A stretch of DNA of 64,000 nucleotides, from positions 27,870 through 91,869 of the forward strand of contig NZ_JAGHFX010000056.1 in assembly GCF_017888565.1 (NCBI RefSeq), given 5' to 3'. Made by a program: the position numbers and the translations under genes. This DNA comes from Clostridium sp. (lineage in GTDB: Bacteria; Bacillota; Clostridia; Clostridiales; Clostridiaceae). Numbering within the stretch: position 1 is the stretch's first letter; every line of letters starts with the position of its first letter. The notes beneath the pieces are model-generated. The model worked only from the letters and a program-made list of their open reading frames with translations, was not told the DNA's origin and did not search any database. Shown piece after piece: positions 45,173 to 54,515 of this stretch.

Positions 45173-45330
45173 ATTATTTATAGGATATCTAAGGAAATAT
45201 GTATTTGTTTATCATAATAAATATATATTAAGTACACATTTAAACTTATTTATAAATTATGAATTGAAAGATAAGATAAGAAACTATTAATCACTAAGAT
45301 GGTTATAAAAGGTTTATAGAAATAGATAAG

Positions 45331-45363
45331 AAAAGCTTAGTGTTAAATCACTGGGCTTTTTTT
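45331..45363 (+). terminator. terminator after SDR gene
   Basis: AAAAGCTTAGTG / CACTGGGCTTTT with a 6-base loop and a T-run. Confidence 0.75.
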
Positions 45364-45554
45364 AGAGCATTTATTACATTACTTTATTTTCTCAGTTGTT
45401 ACGTCTATAATCCATAGGGTTAAGTTGGTGTGATATATAATTTCTAATTAATTAGGATTCATAATAAGCTTGTCTAAATTAATTCTAACCTATGGAAGAT
45501 TTGTAATAAACATTATAGCTCCATTTTTCTTATGTTTAATATATTTAAACAATA

Positions 45555-45581
45555 AAAAACCTTACAGTAAGAGTAAGGTTT
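45555..45581 (-). terminator. terminator of the tRNA gene
   Basis: AAAACCTTAC / GTAAGGTTTT, perfect stem with a 7-base loop; on the minus strand it lies directly after the tRNA and is followed by T-rich sequence. Confidence 0.75.
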
Positions 45582-45657
45582 TGGTTGCGGGAGCAGGACT
45601 TGAACCTACGACCTTTGGGTTATGAGCCCAACGAGCTGCCAACTGCTCCATCCCGCG
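45582..45657 (-). tRNA. initiator tRNA-fMet (CAT)
   Basis: A 76-base tRNA with encoded CCA. The anticodon loop reads CTCATAA with anticodon CAT. Initiator features are visible: a C1-A72 mismatch at the top of the acceptor stem and three G-C pairs (GGG/CCC) at the base of the anticodon stem. The T-arm GTAGG/CCTGC with TTCAAGT is normal. It stands alone, with its own terminator. Confidence 0.93.
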
Positions 45658-46116
45658 TTATTAAGTTTACATATTGGCTTAACCAACTTGTATTATTAGT
45701 ATATGATTAATAAAGGTTAATGTCAAAGCTAGATAACATTATATTATGGCATATGGTGATAAGAGGTTGCTTAGCATGTTAAATGATACCAAATGCTATG
45801 AAATAAGAAAAATTTAAATTAAGATTTAACACCATAGCTAATGAGTTATAATAAATAAAATCTTATTCAAAACCAAATTGTATTATATAAAACCAAGTTT
45901 AATAAATATATTTTAAAATGTGCTATAATTTTATGATTAATAAGTTTTAGTATTAATAAAGAGGCTTTTAGCAGGATTCACAATTAAAACACAAAGTGAT
46001 TTTATGTTAAATTACATTAATAGACAAAATAATATACGATCATACTTGATTATATATGAAGTATTTGTTATACTCTTTTTTAGAACTGCAAACATATAAC
46101 TAGGAGGAATTATTAA
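45658..46116. other. 459-base A/T-rich gap
   Basis: No gene, terminator or clear repeat is seen. The promoters of the divergent tRNA and zinc-ribbon genes must lie here. Confidence 0.4.
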
Positions 46117-46533
46117 ATGGCAAAAATGATACAATGTAAATCTTGCTCTAGAGATATAGCATCTAATGCTAAATCTTGTCCAGGATGTGGAGCTAAAAAT
46201 AAAAAACCAGTATATAAAAGATTATGGTTTATAGTAATAGTATTATTGGTAATAGCTGGAGCAATGGGGGCGATAGGGAATGGCGATTCTACTAAAACGA
46301 ATAGCGGAACAGATGTAGCAGGACAGGAAATTACTCAGAACCAAAACACAAAAGAGGATGCTCCAGTAGAAGAAAAAGTTCCAGCAGAATATAAGAGTGC
46401 ATTGAGAAAAGCAAAAACATATAGTGATACTATGAGTATGTCTAAATCTGGAATATATGACCAGTTAACATCAGAGTATGGAGAGAAGTTTACAGCAGAA
46501 GAAGCACAATATGCTATAGATAATCTACAGTAG
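46117..46533 (+). CDS. zinc-ribbon membrane protein with Ltp superinfection-exclusion-type domain
   Basis: A 138-residue protein. Residues 7-27 form a zinc ribbon (CKSCSRDIA ... CPGCG), 35-53 a single membrane helix, then a polar linker. The last 48 residues (PAEYKSALRKAKTYSDTMSM then SKSGIYDQLTSEYGEKF and AQYAIDNL) match the Ltp/host-cell-surface lipoprotein repeat known from phage TP-J34 superinfection exclusion. The soluble domain would lie outside the cell. TAGGAGG precedes the ATG. Blocking of phage DNA injection is a family-based inference. Confidence 0.75.
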   Translation: MAKMIQCKSCSRDIASNAKSCPGCGAKNKKPVYKRLWFIVIVLLVIAGAMGAIGNGDSTKTNSGTDVAGQEITQNQNTKEDAPVEEKVPAEYKSALRKAKTYSDTMSMSKSGIYDQLTSEYGEKFTAEEAQYAIDNLQ

Positions 46534-46551
46534 CATATGTCATATTTATAA

Positions 46552-46617
46552 TAGGCTCTAAAGTTGCTGTGGTAAAATTTTGTAGGGGTTAGTGTAACAG
46601 CTAACTCTTTTTTTCTA
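46552..46617 (+). repeat. terminator repeat copy 4
   Basis: GCTCTAAAGTTGCTGTGGTA then AAATTTTG, a GGGTTAG / CTAACTC stem (46586-46592, 46601-46607) and seven T. It aligns with copy 1 from the GGACGCTAAAATTG half-site onward, so part of the att-like half is included. Confidence 0.7.
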
Positions 46618-46723
46618 TAATTGAATAGAGAGGTGGAAATAATCATTATTGAGTATGTAGATTAATGATTGATTAAAAACATCATGTAAGAGATTTATTA
46701 AAAAATCTATGATAAGTAGAATT

Positions 46724-46875
46724 GAAATAATTAATAAGCTTTCATGTGGAAAAGCAAATTGGGTTAAGATTTCATATGGAGCGGAAAATATAGCAACCCA
46801 AAATCATTATTAATCATTAGATTAGGTTTTCTTGAAACATGCGATGGAGAAGATGCTGAAATTGTAATGAAGTAA
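46724..46875 (+). pseudogene. GNAT acetyltransferase C-terminal remnant, frameshifted
   Basis: One frame reads EIINKLSCGKANWVKISYGA then ENIATQNHY and stops at 46811; the neighbouring frame continues RLGFLETCDGEDAEIVMK to a stop at 46873. Together they match the acetyl-CoA half of BltD-like spermidine/aminoglycoside-type GNAT proteins (CGKA...SYEPEN...LGF.ET...GE.IV). No intact start is seen, so only a decayed 3' part remains. Confidence 0.55.
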
Positions 46876-47088
46876 ATTTTATATTATCTGTTTTGAGGTG
46901 AAGTGTATAATAGAATTGAATTATGCGGAGATTGTATTAATGAAGATGATAGGAAAGAATGTCTAGAATATTTAAAGGAAATGTGTGAATAATGCTATGA
47001 AAGACATGCTCTATTTGTTATTATGTTTCTGAGTATGATTATATACTCATATGAGGAATAATTATACTTCTTAAATGTATAAAAATAA

Positions 47089-47145
47089 AGGCTATATAGT
47101 TAGATTTTGAAGAGTCAGTATAAAATGCTAACTCTTTTTTAGTTA
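47089..47145 (+). repeat. terminator repeat copy 5
   Basis: TATATAGTTAGATTTTGA, then AGAGTCAG / CTAACTCT-type stem (47111-47135) and six T. It is the most diverged copy and the last before the core gene at 47392. Confidence 0.55.
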
Positions 47146-47391
47146 GATAATCTAATATTAAAATTTTTATATTGTTAGCTAAACATCTTTTATGGAGATT
47201 AACAAAATACAGTTATAACTTCTTGTACGAAAAAAACTGTAAAAAATTTCTATTGCCTTAAAATTCCTTATTTAAATATTGAATATTAAACAATTATAAT
47301 TTAAAATAATGTGATGTATAGGATACCACATTTATATTTATATTATTACTTTTGATGGAGTTTTAAATAATATTGTTCAGAGGTGAAAAAA

Positions 47392-48648
47392 ATGCAAAGA
47401 ATAAGTTTAAAAGATATTTTAGTAACAATACAAAGAACTTTAGATTCTATGGATGCGAGAATGGTAGGACATGGAGAAGAAGTAGCGTATATAATGTACA
47501 AATTATTAGAGGCCTCTAATAACTATAGTGAAGATGAAATATTAAAACTTATGGAACTTGCAATATTTCATGATATAGGTGCATATAAAGTTGAAGATAG
47601 AGATAAAATTTTAAATATTGATTTAGATACCCCTATGAATCATGCTGTATATGGATCATTATTTATCAAATACTTTTCACCACTATCTGATTTAGCCCCG
47701 GTGGTTTTAGGGCATCATATGTATCCTAAAGATTTAGATGATGGAAAGAAAAAGATTATTCCTAAAGAGGCACTATTATTACATTTGGCTGATTATATTT
47801 CGATTCTAAATATCAATCGCAAAAAAGTGGAAAAAGATTTGATAATGAATATGATAGATGAAAGGGTACTTCCAGAGCATAAGAAACTTTTTGATATAGC
47901 TTGTACTGAGTATAACTTGTTAGATAATATTAAAGATAATAATTATTTAGAAGAATTATATGAAGTTTTTGATAAAGTTTTATTGACTAGGGAAGAAGTT
48001 ATAAGTTATATAAGAATGTTAGCTTATTCTATTGATTTTAGAAGCAGATCAACAGTAGTACATACAATAACAGTAGAAGAAATAAGTTTTCAAATAGCTA
48101 ATATGCTTAACATAGATGAAGAGAGAGCAATAAAAATAAGAGTAGCTTCGATGTTGCATGATATAGGTAAAATAGCAGTGCCTGTAGAAATATTAGAGAA
48201 AGCAGGTAAGTTAACAAATAAAGAATATGAGAAAATAAAAGAGCATGCGATAATTGGATACAATATATTAAGTGACTTAGGAATCGATGATTTAAGAGAT
48301 ATAGCTACATTGCATCATGAAAAATTGGATGGAACAGGATATCCTTTTGGATTAAAAGAAGATGAAATTTCTTTTGAAGTAAGAATAGTTGCAATAGCAG
48401 ATGTTGTTAGTGCTCTTATTAATAAAAGAAGTTATAAAGGTGAATTCACTAAGGAAGAAGTAATATCAATTTTATCTGATATGGCATCAAATAATAAAAT
48501 TGATAATAGAATTTGCAATTTAGTAATAGATAATTATGATTATATAATGAATAAGGTAAATATAAATACAAAGGAAATAATAACTTTGTATAATAATTTA
48601 ATGAAAGAACATGAATCACTTTTAGAATACTTAGAAAGAGCGGTTTAG
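47392..48648 (+). CDS. protein with two HD domains (HD-GYP-like phosphodiesterase)
   Basis: A 418-residue soluble protein. An N-terminal HD domain (FHDIGAYKVED near residue 60, LGHHMYP near 108) is followed by a canonical C-terminal HD-GYP domain: LHDIGKIAVPVEIL near 256, KEHAIIGYNIL near 282 and LHHEKLDGTGYPFGL near 304. HD-GYP enzymes hydrolyse cyclic di-GMP or related dinucleotides with a metal pair. No sensor domain or membrane segment is present. The ATG at 47392 is preferred; AGAGGTG lies seven bases upstream. Confidence 0.85.
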   Translation: MQRISLKDILVTIQRTLDSMDARMVGHGEEVAYIMYKLLEASNNYSEDEILKLMELAIFHDIGAYKVEDRDKILNIDLDTPMNHAVYGSLFIKYFSPLSDLAPVVLGHHMYPKDLDDGKKKIIPKEALLLHLADYISILNINRKKVEKDLIMNMIDERVLPEHKKLFDIACTEYNLLDNIKDNNYLEELYEVFDKVLLTREEVISYIRMLAYSIDFRSRSTVVHTITVEEISFQIANMLNIDEERAIKIRVASMLHDIGKIAVPVEILEKAGKLTNKEYEKIKEHAIIGYNILSDLGIDDLRDIATLHHEKLDGTGYPFGLKEDEISFEVRIVAIADVVSALINKRSYKGEFTKEEVISILSDMASNNKIDNRICNLVIDNYDYIMNKVNINTKEIITLYNNLMKEHESLLEYLERAV

Positions 48649-49055
48649 ATAGTATTTATAAACAAAGATAAGAACATGTAGATAGTAATAATTTAGATTA
48701 TTCACTTTCATAATTTAAAATAAATTAATTTTTAATAAAAAATGCAATCATTATTCTTTAGAAATAATAGATAAAGCAATTAAAAGGTGACTTCTATATT
48801 AATAGGAGTCATCTTTTTTATGAATTTCTATAAACTTTCCTTTAATTATATTTTATATTATGTAATTAATCAAAAGGTGAGAGAATGAGAGTTTGAATTA
48901 TATTACAATTTAAACTATTGTAAGAAGTTGATGTAATTAATAAGCATAGATTGCTATAGGATATATTTACCTTTTAATTAACTGAAAATTATTGGTATAA
49001 TAAATATTAAATTAAAGATAGTAGATATAGTTTATATATAGTATGGAGAAGAGAA
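48649..49055. other. gap with terminator
   Basis: Only the terminator at 48782-48819 is recognised; the remaining A/T-rich sequence shows no gene. Confidence 0.5.
48782..48820 (+). terminator. terminator after HD-domain gene
   Basis: AAAAGGTGACTTCTA and TAGGAGTCATCTTTT pair with few mismatches around a 6-base loop, then a T-run. Confidence 0.75.
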
Positions 49056-49838
49056 ATGGAGCAGTATAAGATTTTAGGTGTAGATGAAAATGCATCAATC
49101 GAAGAAATAAAAATAGCATATGAAAACAAAGTAAATAAATTAAAAGAAGAAGTTAGTGATGAAAAAAGAGCAAAGGCTTTTATAAAGGTATTTGATAAAG
49201 CATATGAGGAAATAAAGCTAGAAAGAGAAAAAAATAAGTATAAAGAAAATTTCATTAATGATTCTAATAAAAACAGCTTAAATGATAATTATAAAAATAA
49301 TTTTAAAAGAGATAATTGGCATAATAATAATTTTGAGTATGATGATGAAAAGGAAGAAACTAAGAAGAAAAAGAAAATAATATCTTCTAATAATTCATCA
49401 TTTAATAAGCAAAAAAGTGATAAAAAGAAACTTTCAAAGAATAGAAATAATGAAAGTAATAAAGAAAAGTATAAAAGAGACAATACTAAAAAAGTTATAA
49501 ATAGAGAAAGAAGTGAAGAAGATACAGTAACTATAGTAATTCAAATCTTGCTAAAAATAATAGCATTGCCTGTAATAGCTTTATTATCAATAATAATATT
49601 TTCATGTAAGGTGATAAATTTAATATCTTGGATTGCAACCAAGGTTATTATAATAGGAGCAATTGCAATTGCATCTATACATGGCTATCAAGTTTATATT
49701 GGACAACCTGTGTATTATGAGGTATTTGTATTATGTGCTGTGGCATTTGTAGTTTCGTTATTTTTACCAAGTATATTAAAGATAGTTCCATCAATACTAG
49801 GTAAAATAAATAATAAACTAAAAGATTTCATCTTTTAA
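49056..49838 (+). CDS. J-domain-like membrane protein without HPD
   Basis: A 260-residue protein. Residues 3-60 resemble a DnaJ domain (YKILGVDENASIEEIKIAYE), but where HPD should lie the sequence is KLKEEVSDEKRAK, so stimulation of DnaK is unlikely. A lysine/asparagine-rich low-complexity segment (65-160) links to two or three hydrophobic segments near 170-198, 205-222 and 225-240. GGAGAAGAG precedes the ATG. It may anchor an unknown cytoplasmic partner to the membrane. Confidence 0.7.
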   Translation: MEQYKILGVDENASIEEIKIAYENKVNKLKEEVSDEKRAKAFIKVFDKAYEEIKLEREKNKYKENFINDSNKNSLNDNYKNNFKRDNWHNNNFEYDDEKEETKKKKKIISSNNSSFNKQKSDKKKLSKNRNNESNKEKYKRDNTKKVINRERSEEDTVTIVIQILLKIIALPVIALLSIIIFSCKVINLISWIATKVIIIGAIAIASIHGYQVYIGQPVYYEVFVLCAVAFVVSLFLPSILKIVPSILGKINNKLKDFIF

Positions 49839-49933
49839 TTAATAAAAAATTAAAATTTGTATGAACTTAATTTGAAAATGAAGTTATTACCATAAGAAAT
49901 ATGTTGACATATTTCAATAAATCAATATATAAT

Positions 49934-50083
49934 TGTCTCAAGAAAACTAGTCCTTTAAATTTAGTCCAGAGAGACTAATAAGGTCGGATATGATACGGCA
50001 GATAGAAGAATTAGATATAGATTTAATTTATATCTAATATTAAGTGTTAACGACCTTTCTAAATAGAGAGGTCGTTTTTTTAT
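49934..50083 (+). promoter_or_regulatory. PyrR-binding attenuator upstream of cytosine uptake genes
   Basis: AGTCCAGAGAGACT (49963-49976), preceded by CTTTAAATTT, is the conserved PyrR anti-antiterminator loop. AAGGTCG just after it can pair with CGACCTT at 50051-50057 as antiterminator. The terminator AACGACCTTTCT / AGAGAGGTCGTT (50049-50076) with TTTTTTT follows. Family knowledge: UMP-bound PyrR favours termination. It should shut off the permease and deaminase genes when pyrimidines are plentiful. Confidence 0.85.
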
Positions 50084-50133
50084 GTAAATACAAGTACTGG
50101 TTTTCCTCAAATACAACATTTAGGGGGATACAA

Positions 50134-51384
50134 ATGGAACAAAATATATTATTAGAAGAAGTTATTAGTGAAAATCATGATTACGAACTAGAGCATGTAC
50201 ACAAAAAAGATAAAAAAGGATTCTTTTCAATGTTTGTGGTTATGCTTGGATTTACATTTTTCTCTGCAAGTATGCTGACAGGAGGAAATTTAGGTACAGG
50301 ATTACCATTAAAGGATTTCTTTATAGCAGTAGTTATAGGGAATTTAATATTAGCATGCTATACAGGATTATTAGCGTATATAGGAGCAGATACAGGACTT
50401 TCAATGCACTTACTTGCTAGATATTCTTTTGGTGAAAAGGGATCGTATTTAGCATCTTTTATAACTAGTATTACACAAATAGGTTGGTTTGGTGTTGGAA
50501 TAGCGATGTTTGCAATACCAGTAGCCAATAGATTCAACATAAACTTATACTTATTAGTTGCTATAACAGGAATACTAATGACAGCAACAGCTTATTTTGG
50601 GATGAAATCTCTAACGATTTTAAGTGCAATAGCAGTACCAGCAATAGCTATATTAGGTAGCACATCAGCAGTAATGGCAGCAAATTCAGTAGGTGGAGTT
50701 CAAGGATTAATGAATATAGAGCCAAGTAGTAAAATGGCACTAGTAACAGCAGTAACATTATGTGTAGGATCATTTATAAGTGGAGGAACAGCAACACCAG
50801 ATTTTGCAAGATTCTCAAAAAATAAAAAAGTAGCGGTATCAACAACTGTTGTAGCATTTTTTATAGGGAATTCATTAATGTTCTTATTTGGAGCAATAGG
50901 GGCAATGGTTACTGGTAACTCAGATATAGCAGATGTAATGTTCTCACAAGGTTTAATAATACCTGCAATATTAGTGTTAGGATTAAATATATGGACAACT
51001 AATGATAATGCAATATATACAGCAGGTCTTGGACTTGCAAATATAACTAAATTACCTAAAAAGAAGTTAGTAATCGTTAGTGGATTAATAGGAACAGTAG
51101 GAGCAATATGGTTAAATAATAACTTTACAGCATTCTTAACATTCTTAAACTCAATGTTACCGCCTGTAGGTGGAATAATAATTGCTGATTACTTCTTTGT
51201 AAAGAAAAGAAAGTATGATAATATTAAAGAAGCAAAATTCCAAGATATAAACTGGGTTGCTATAGTAGCATTCTTAGCAGGATTTATAGTTGCAAATGTT
51301 GTGCAAGTAGGGGTAATAGCATTAAATGCAATAATAACAACAATGTTAGTTTATGTGATAGGAACAAAAATAACTAATAAATAA
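50134..51384 (+). CDS. codB: cytosine permease (NCS1 family)
   Basis: A 416-residue membrane transporter with about 12 hydrophobic helices. NCS1 features are TFFSASMLTGGNLGTGLPL, the ARYSFGEKGSY loop near residue 92 and GGTATPDFARFSKN near 225. The ATG at 50134 is chosen for AGGGGG upstream and for lying after the attenuator. It imports cytosine by proton or sodium symport. The cytosine deaminase gene follows after 12 bases. Confidence 0.9.
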   Translation: MEQNILLEEVISENHDYELEHVHKKDKKGFFSMFVVMLGFTFFSASMLTGGNLGTGLPLKDFFIAVVIGNLILACYTGLLAYIGADTGLSMHLLARYSFGEKGSYLASFITSITQIGWFGVGIAMFAIPVANRFNINLYLLVAITGILMTATAYFGMKSLTILSAIAVPAIAILGSTSAVMAANSVGGVQGLMNIEPSSKMALVTAVTLCVGSFISGGTATPDFARFSKNKKVAVSTTVVAFFIGNSLMFLFGAIGAMVTGNSDIADVMFSQGLIIPAILVLGLNIWTTNDNAIYTAGLGLANITKLPKKKLVIVSGLIGTVGAIWLNNNFTAFLTFLNSMLPPVGGIIIADYFFVKKRKYDNIKEAKFQDINWVAIVAFLAGFIVANVVQVGVIALNAIITTMLVYVIGTKITNK

Positions 51385-51396
51385 GGTGATGATAGT

Positions 51397-52662
51397 ATGT
51401 TAATTAAAAAAGTAAGACTTTTAGATAGAGAAGGATTATTTGATATAAGAATAGTAGATGGAAAGTTTACAGAAATAGATGAAGATCTGAGGAAACTAGA
51501 CAATGAAGAAGTAATAGAAGGAAAAGGAGCATTAGCTTCAGCTCCTTTTATAGAGCCACATATTCATTTAGATACTACTCTTACAGCAGGAGAGCCAGAA
51601 TGGAATAAAAGTGGAACTCTTTTTGAAGGAATTGAAAGATGGTCTCAAAGGAAGGAAATTTTAACTAAGGAAGATGTCAAAAGCAGAGCTAAAAAAGCTA
51701 TAGAGTGGCAAGTAGCTAATGGAATTCAATTTATAAGAACACATGTTGACGTTACTGATGAAAGCTTAGTTGCATTAAAGGCAATGGTAGAAGTAAGAGA
51801 AGAAGTTAAAGATTATGTTACATTACAAATAGTAGCTTTCCCACAAGAAGGGATACTTTCATATCCAAATGGACTAGAACTAGTGGAAGAAGCTATAAAA
51901 TTAGGTGCAGATGTAATAGGAGCCATACCTCACTTTGAATTTACAAGAGAATATGGAGTAGAATCTATCAATAAGATTTTTGAATTAGCTAAAAAATATG
52001 ATGTATTAGTAGATGTTCATTGTGATGAAATAGATGATGAACAATCAAGATTTTTAGAAGTTGTTGCTACAAGAGCTTTAGAAACAGGTTTAAAGAATAA
52101 GGTAACAGCTAGCCATACTACAGCTATGGGATCATATAATAATGCATATACATATAAGCTATTTAGATTATTAAAGATGTCTGGAATAAACTTTGTTTCA
52201 AATCCTTTAGTAAATACCCATCTTCAAGGAAGATTTGATACTTATCCTAAGAGAAGAGGAATTACAAGAGTAAAGGAACTTAATGAAGCCGGAATAAATG
52301 TATGTTTTGGACATGATGATATATTTGATCCATGGTATCCAATGGGAACAGGAAATATGCTAGAAGTAGTTCACTTTGGATTACATGTATGCCAAATGAT
52401 GGGCTATGATGATATAAATAGATCACTGAAGTTTATATCAACTAATAGTGCAAGAACTTTAAATATTGAAGATAAATATGGAATAGAAATAGGCAAGCCA
52501 GGTAACTTAATTTTACTAAATGCTGAAAATGGTTATGATGCTGTTAGAAGAAGAGCAGAAGTCCTATATTCTATAAGAGAAGGAAAAGTTATTGCAAAAA
52601 CTACTCCTAGTAAATCATTTATAAATATGAGTGAAGAAAAAGAAATTAATTTTAAAAAATAA
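51397..52662 (+). CDS. codA: cytosine deaminase
   Basis: A 421-residue amidohydrolase that converts cytosine to uracil. Metal and active-site elements are PHIHLDTTL near residue 57, HVDV near 113, [12 protein letters not shown] near 208, ASHTTAMGS near 240 and the [10 protein letters not shown] motif near 308, all as in CodA. Together with codB it salvages cytosine into the pyrimidine pool, consistent with the PyrR element upstream. A terminator follows at 52705. Confidence 0.93.
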   Translation: MLIKKVRLLDREGLFDIRIVDGKFTEIDEDLRKLDNEEVIEGKGALASAPFIEPHIHLDTTLTAGEPEWNKSGTLFEGIERWSQRKEILTKEDVKSRAKKAIEWQVANGIQFIRTHVDVTDESLVALKAMVEVREEVKDYVTLQIVAFPQEGILSYPNGLELVEEAIKLGADVIGAIPHFEFTREYGVESINKIFELAKKYDVLVDVHCDEIDDEQSRFLEVVATRALETGLKNKVTASHTTAMGSYNNAYTYKLFRLLKMSGINFVSNPLVNTHLQGRFDTYPKRRGITRVKELNEAGINVCFGHDDIFDPWYPMGTGNMLEVVHFGLHVCQMMGYDDINRSLKFISTNSARTLNIEDKYGIEIGKPGNLILLNAENGYDAVRRRAEVLYSIREGKVIAKTTPSKSFINMSEEKEINFKK

Positions 52663-52704
52663 TATTTGTTAAATATGATATAGTTTATTTATATAAAGAA
52701 TATT

Positions 52705-52734
52705 AAGAGCTAGCATAAAGGTAGCTCTTTTTTA
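52705..52734 (+). terminator. terminator after codA
   Basis: AAGAGCTA / TAGCTCTT, perfect 8-base stem with a 9-base loop and a T-run. Confidence 0.75.
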
Positions 52735-52788
52735 TTGTTGTAAATTTATCAGAATTATATAATTGTAATAGAAAGGGGATGAGGCTTT

Positions 52789-53550
52789 ATGAATGAAGAT
52801 ATTCTATTTAGAGTAAAGGAACAACTATCTAAAGATTATAACTGTACAATTGAGGATTTTAATAATCAAAATACATTAATTACAGATAAGAAAATAATAG
52901 AAGGTAGCAGAAAGTATAATGAAGATGAAGAAATTTTGAAAATCCTTATATTAAATGGAAAAGCAATAATATCTGCAGATGAAGCTATTAAAGAGTGGTG
53001 TATTAATAGCTTATCTAAATTTCCAGGTGAATGGATGTTTTTATACTCAAATTTAAGAAGAATTGACAAAAAGCTAAATGAATTCGGTTACGAAATAGAT
53101 AATACACATCATTATTATTTGCCCAAAGATAAAGGTATTATAAAGAATAATAGTATTAAATTAAAATGGTATGAAAAAGATGAAATATTGCAATTTAAAG
53201 ATGATGATAGATTTGATGAAGCTTTTGCTTTTAACAAAAATTATCCAGATATATTAGCAGTTGCTGCAGTAGATGAGGAAGACAATATTTTAGGGATGGC
53301 AGGAGCAAGTGAGGATTCTAAAATTATGTGGCAAATTGGAATTAATGTATTAGAAGATGAAAAAGGAAAAGGAATTGCTAGCTTTATTGTACAAGCTTTG
53401 AAAAATGAAATATTAAATAGAGGAAAGGTACCTTTTTATGGAACTGTTGAATCGCATATAGTTTCACAGAAAGTTGCAATAAAATCTGGTTTTTATCCAG
53501 CTTTTGCAGAAGTGAAAATTAGAAAAATTATTAAGGATGATAATAATTAA
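52789..53550 (+). CDS. GNAT family N-acetyltransferase
   Basis: A 253-residue protein. The C-terminal half has the acetyl-CoA fold: VAAVDEEDNILGMAGASEDS, WQIGINVLEDEKGKGIASF near residue 185 and FYGTVESHIVSQKVAIKSGF near 220. The N-terminal 120 residues are a second, non-catalytic-looking domain common in clostridial GNAT proteins of this length. The substrate is unknown. AAAGGGGATGAGG precedes the ATG. Confidence 0.82.
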   Translation: MNEDILFRVKEQLSKDYNCTIEDFNNQNTLITDKKIIEGSRKYNEDEEILKILILNGKAIISADEAIKEWCINSLSKFPGEWMFLYSNLRRIDKKLNEFGYEIDNTHHYYLPKDKGIIKNNSIKLKWYEKDEILQFKDDDRFDEAFAFNKNYPDILAVAAVDEEDNILGMAGASEDSKIMWQIGINVLEDEKGKGIASFIVQALKNEILNRGKVPFYGTVESHIVSQKVAIKSGFYPAFAEVKIRKIIKDDNN

Positions 53551-53703
53551 TTTTTATAGTTTAGTACCTCAATGATTTGTAATTTATGTTGAAAAATTAA
53601 AATGAATTTATGTTAATATCTTAGAATTTCCATTTGGAAGAGGGATTAAAAATCGTCTTTTTGGAAGAATATAAATAAGCATTACTTTTGAAAGGATGAT
53701 TAT

Positions 53704-54318
53704 ATGAATAAAGAAGAATTAACATATTATAAAAATAAACTTAATGAAGAAAAAAATAGAATTACAGACCTTATTAATCAATTAGATGATAATGGAGTGA
53801 CTAGATTTAATGCAGAGGTTGCAAGTGAATTATCATTTTATGATAATCATCCATCTGATATAGCTAGTGAAACTTTTGAAGTTGAGAAAGGTAGAGCACT
53901 TGAAGCTAATGAAAGAGCACTTCTTGATAAGATAGATGATGCTGTAAGAGCTATAGATGAAGGAAGTTATGGTAGATGCCAAAAGTGTGGAAAAGAAATT
54001 GATAAAGAGAGGTTAGATTTCTTACCTTATGCATTAAATTGTATTGATTGTCAAGATGTTGTAAGTGCAATAAAAACTTATAATTCTAACCAAAGAGTAG
54101 TAGAAGAAAGTGTAATAGGAAATCCATTTGGTCATAAATCAAGATATGGAGATAAAGATGAAATAGGGTTTGATGAAGAAGATAGTTATCAATCTGTTGG
54201 AAGATTTAATGAAATAAGAAATGCACCACAATATGAATATGATTATGATGACGATACTTATGTTGAAGAAATCGAAAAAATAAGTAATGAGCAATATAAG
54301 AATCAATTACCTGATTAA
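53704..54318 (+). CDS. TraR/DksA zinc-finger protein, YteA family
   Basis: A 204-residue protein. The N-terminal coiled coil (1-90) leads to a C4 zinc finger, CQKCGKEIDKERLDFLPYA ending in CIDC near residue 93-117, as in DksA/TraR. The motif SFYDNHPSDIASETFE and length match the sporulation-associated YteA family. In this family the partner is presumably RNA polymerase, but no role is shown. AAAGGATG lies upstream. Confidence 0.85.
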   Translation: MNKEELTYYKNKLNEEKNRITDLINQLDDNGVTRFNAEVASELSFYDNHPSDIASETFEVEKGRALEANERALLDKIDDAVRAIDEGSYGRCQKCGKEIDKERLDFLPYALNCIDCQDVVSAIKTYNSNQRVVEESVIGNPFGHKSRYGDKDEIGFDEEDSYQSVGRFNEIRNAPQYEYDYDDDTYVEEIEKISNEQYKNQLPD

Positions 54319-54417
54319 ATTTTATTGAAAAAGTATGAAAATATTAAATATCTTGCATATGTATAAGATATAAATAATTAAAAAAAGTGGTCTAAGTTGT
54401 TGATTTTACTGTTTTAA

Positions 54418-54444
54418 AAGGGGATCGCGAAACGCGACCCCCTT
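54418..54444 (+). terminator. G+C-rich hairpin
   Basis: AAGGGGATCGCG and CGCGACCCCCTT pair around a 3-base A loop. It is far richer in G+C than the surroundings and lies 100 bases after the YteA-type gene; no T-run follows. Confidence 0.6.
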
Positions 54445-54469
54445 CTGAAAATAAAAATTTTATATTAAT

Positions 54470-54515
54470 AAAAAAGTAGCTAACTTTAATAAGATAAATT
54501 TAGCTACTTTTTTAA
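54470..54515 (+). terminator. terminator
   Basis: AAAAAGTAGCTAA and TTTAGCTACTTTTTT pair around an A/T loop. A second stop after the G+C hairpin. Confidence 0.65.

Larger units (their letters stand above)
45173..45581. other. gap between SDR and tRNA genes
   Basis: The gap holds the SDR terminator (45331-45363) and the tRNA terminator (45555-45582). Nothing else is recognised. Confidence 0.5.
46534..47391. other. gap with two terminator repeats and decayed genes
   Basis: It contains repeat copies 4 and 5, a broken GNAT gene (46724-46875) and a 29-codon frame at 46903-46992 (GTG start, CGDC motif) too short to call. The final 250 bases are A/T rich and likely carry the HD-gene promoter. Confidence 0.5.

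Noticed and set aside
46903..46992. 29-codon frame with a CGDC motif
   Set aside because: Too short, GTG start only four bases from a weak ribosome site, and located among decayed genes.
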